18,452 nucleotides of DNA from Chrysochromulina tobinii (Eukaryota; Haptophyta; Prymnesiales; Chrysochromulinaceae), in NCBI GenBank assembly GCA_001275005.1, contig JWZX01001823.1, positions 1 through 18,452 of the forward strand, in the 5' to 3' direction. Below the pieces are notes generated by a model. The model did not search any database, was not told the DNA's origin, and was given only the letters and a program-made list of their open reading frames with translations. The position numbers and the translations under genes were made by a program. Shown here in pieces: positions 17,401-18,452 of this stretch (position 1 is the first letter of the stretch; each line of letters starts with the position of its first letter).

Positions 17401-17476
17401 CGCGGCTACCAAAGATCGCGACTGGCGTTGCTTGCATCCGCTCTGCACCGGCCACGAACCTGACCGATGGCCTTAA
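14413..17476 (+). CDS. GT77/XEG113-like glycosyltransferase, five exons
   Basis: Exons: 14413-15167, 15263-15419, 15602-16056, 16242 to about 16910 (end unresolved) and 17122-17476. Joined frames resemble nucleotide-diphospho-sugar transferases of family GT77, known in plants for arabinosyl- and xylosyltransferases acting on wall glycans and glycoproteins in the Golgi. Exon 1 has the DxD metal/sugar-nucleotide motif in HVIISDSDVSWLRNP (D116, D118), then PSYNIGIMVLYA and a DQGPINK site. Exon 3 has HMGVLPMLQF and LREAHGWVDPPEYYG, then SQLKRFELAVRVASLTNRTLVLPRLR, which runs through the intron 3 join into CGALGMAYPCYAW. This order matches XEG113-type proteins. Exon 4 carries a (Thr-Ser)n run. No N-terminal signal anchor is visible from the ATG at 14413, so an upstream exon may be missing. 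Sugar and acceptor are unknown. Confidence 0.78.
15168..15262 (+). other. Glycosyltransferase intron 1, GC donor, 9-bp repeat
   Basis: Donor ATAG|GCAAGAG and acceptor ACGATAG|GGC, phase 2, joining ALPHDR to ALVLIDRALP. The body is about six copies of ATTGCCCTA. The last 18 bases of the upstream exon (TGCTCTTCCACACGATAG) are repeated exactly as the last 18 bases of the intron. A GC donor with the strong GCAAG context is a known minor class. Confidence 0.65.
15420..15601 (+). other. Glycosyltransferase intron 2, CTGATGACCT repeats
   Basis: Donor ACAAGG|GTGCGAG and acceptor TCCATCATCAG|GTGCG, phase 0, joining GRGTR to VRLHMGVLPM. The first 24 bases of the intron nearly copy the first 24 bases of exon 3; I count about four mismatches. 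The body is a (CTGATGACCT)n minisatellite, with stop codons in the gene's frame. Confidence 0.75.
16057..16241 (+). other. Glycosyltransferase intron 3, CTGATGACCT repeats
   Basis: Donor GCTAAG|GTATTGG and acceptor CCCTCATCAG|GTGTGG, phase 2, joining LVLPRLR to CGALGMAYPC. The first ~25 bases (GTATTGGCGCCCTCGAGATG, then GCC) nearly repeat the start of exon 4 (GTGTGGCGCCCTCGGGATGG). The body has the same 10-bp repeat as intron 2, and its last ~20 bases (GGATTGCCTCCCTCATCAG) match intron 2's end. Confidence 0.78.
16518..16575 (+). repeat. AGCACC hexamer run coding (Thr-Ser)n
   Basis: A run of AGCACC hexamers followed by AGCAGC units in exon 4 of the glycosyltransferase encodes TSTSTSTSTS then SSSS. 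It sits in a low-complexity, glycine-rich linker (about 16470-16670) and is probably disordered and length-variable. Confidence 0.75.
16911..17121 (+). other. Glycosyltransferase intron 4, boundaries partly unresolved
   Basis: The acceptor is clear: TTCCCGCCAG|GTGCACACC, with exon 5 from 17122 in phase 2. The body again carries CTGATGACCT-type repeats, here more diverged. The donor is not resolved. The exon 4 frame runs to a TGA at 16909-16911, already inside the repeats, and no GT in the right phase lies just before it. A GC donor within GGTGT|GCACGAG near 16858 would fit the phase but is a weak site. The start given is therefore only a marker. Confidence 0.45.
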
Positions 17477-17613
17477 AGTTTAAAGAGGAGTGCCCCTGTG
17501 AATAACTGACTGAAAATTTGGAAACTGAGCGGAAGTGGGGAAGGTGCTCCTCTGCGTAACCGTAAGCTTAGATCACACCAATACCATCGTGAATACACAT
17601 AGGTCATAGCACT
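17477..17613. other. Convergent intergenic spacer, 137 bp
   Basis: It lies between the stop of the glycosyltransferase (plus) and the stop of the EF-hand gene (minus), so it holds both 3' ends. It begins with an AT-rich TTAAAGTTTAAAGAG. No terminator or polyadenylation motif is certain. Confidence 0.45.
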
Positions 17614-18357
17614 TCAATCGAGCGGCACGGCGGCCGCCGCCTCCTCCTCCCGGCCAGAGAGATTGGCGTCGATGGCGACCTTGCGAGCCTCGCCTCTGGT
17701 GATGAACGCATCCACAGCGGACCGTAGACCTGTCGGGGCGAGACCACACGAGCGTTTCGTCATGTCGGGAGCCTTGCTGTGGAGCTGGGATGGATACGAC
17801 AATCACGGCGTTCGGTCGCATTCATTCACACCATGCAACCCCACCTGGCCGATGAAGGTTTCGAACTCTTCGAAGCTGATCTTGAGATCACCATCCGCGT
17901 CCATCTTGCCGAGGAGCGACTTGCAAAAGCTCTCGGTCCAGCCCGCATTTGTCTCGGCGCTGAAGTGCATGAGCTCGTCGAGGTCGATTTCACCAGACTC
18001 GTCGAGGTCGATTGCCTTGAAGGCAAGCTCTATCGTCTCATGATTGAAGGGATCGGACCGTGCGCGTGCGCTGTGGCCACCATCGATGAGCATCGTGAGC
18101 TCCTCCGCATCGACCGACCAGCTAGGCTGTACTGCGTCATACCACTTGGCGAACTCCTCTTGATTTAGGCTCTTCGCGCCTTTCGCCGCGCCCGCCGCCT
18201 CACAAAACTGTTCCGGCGACCACAGCACAAATGGAGCATCAACTACATTTCCAAGCAGCAGAATCTCCTCAAGCGTGACCTGCCCGCTGTCATCTACGTC
18301 CAGCGCGGTGAACATTACGTCCGGCTGCGTGACGTCGCGCACGTTCATGCGTACCAT
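17614..18357 (-). CDS. EF-hand calcium-binding protein, two exons
   Basis: Exons 18357-17845 and 17784-17614 give 227 residues from the ATG at 18357. Three 12-residue EF loops are visible. Loop one is at 20-31 (D-x-D-x-S-G-x-V...E). A second complete loop is at 117-128 (DLDESGEIDLDE). The last is at 153-164 (DADGDLKISFEE), with Leu instead of Gly at loop position 6. Residues 55-75 may be a degenerate fourth hand. All three loops keep acidic ligands at positions 1, 3 and 12, so calcium binding is likely; targets are unknown. A 60-bp intron (CAG|GTGGGG to ATCCCAG|CTC, phase 0) links FETFIGQ to LHSKAPDMTKR and a 56-residue tail. Unspliced, the protein would end 13 residues later as a 184-residue protein. 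An upstream exon beyond the window edge is possible, because the frame remains open with an acceptor-like TTTCACAG just before the ATG. Confidence 0.75.
17785..17844 (-). other. Probable 60-bp intron in the EF-hand gene
   Basis: Minus-strand donor GGCCAG|GTGGGG and acceptor CCATCCCAG|CTCCAC, phase 0. It is supported by the coding-like downstream frame (GLRSAVDAFITRGEARKVAI) that ends in a TGA at 17614. It contains an in-frame TGA, so an unspliced transcript would stop early. Confidence 0.55.
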
Positions 18358-18452
18358 GATGCCGATGCTGCTGCTGTGAAACACACACGCGCACAACCTC
18401 CGGACCCCCAAGCACGAGGGCCTCTATCGCTATGGACGGAGGTGTGGCCGAC

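Overview
This window is nuclear DNA of a GC-rich, gene-dense photosynthetic protist, most probably an alga with a secondary red-type plastid. The best evidence is a three-exon gene for photosystem I subunit PsaE. Its product starts with a signal peptide followed by a phenylalanine-containing transit motif, which is the two-part presequence of complex-plastid algae. GC content, spliceosomal introns (one with a probable GC donor) and abundant minisatellites fit a haptophyte or a GC-rich stramenopile such as a pelagophyte. A dinoflagellate is less likely but not excluded.

Layout. At 336-887 (-) lies a small single-pass membrane protein, divergent from an LMBR1/LMBRD2-type multipass membrane protein at 1174-3426 (+). 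At 4319-5362 (-) is a proline-rich single-pass membrane protein whose 5' side runs into purine-rich and 14-bp repeats. From 6038 to 8160 there is mostly accessory sequence: a possible spliced RS-rich gene, a diverged ~130-bp duplication, and about 24 copies of a palindromic TGCGTATACGCA-like element. psaE is at 8161-8692 (-). A P2X-type channel with an EF-hand-like and a C2 tail is at 9328-11805 (-), divergent from a prepeptidase-C-domain/coiled-coil protein at 12121-14319 (+). A GT77/XEG113-like glycosyltransferase in five exons covers 14413-17476 (+). A two-exon EF-hand protein at 17614-18357 (-) closes the window. The genes do not form an operon. The shared themes are membrane proteins and calcium sensing (P2X tail, EF-hand protein).

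The most unusual signal is a repeated architecture of young-looking introns. In three introns of the glycosyltransferase and one intron-like insert of the LMBR1 gene, sequence at one intron boundary is a near copy of sequence at the other boundary, centred on an AG|G(T/C) proto-splice site. Three of the glycosyltransferase introns also share a (CTGATGACCT)n body, and two of them share the same 3' end. This points to intron birth by short exonic duplication or by a repeat-bearing introner family.

Coordinates of spliced genes are my own reading of splice signals and reading frame; there is no transcript evidence. Several long open frames with no ATG at their 5' end were trimmed to the first in-frame ATG.
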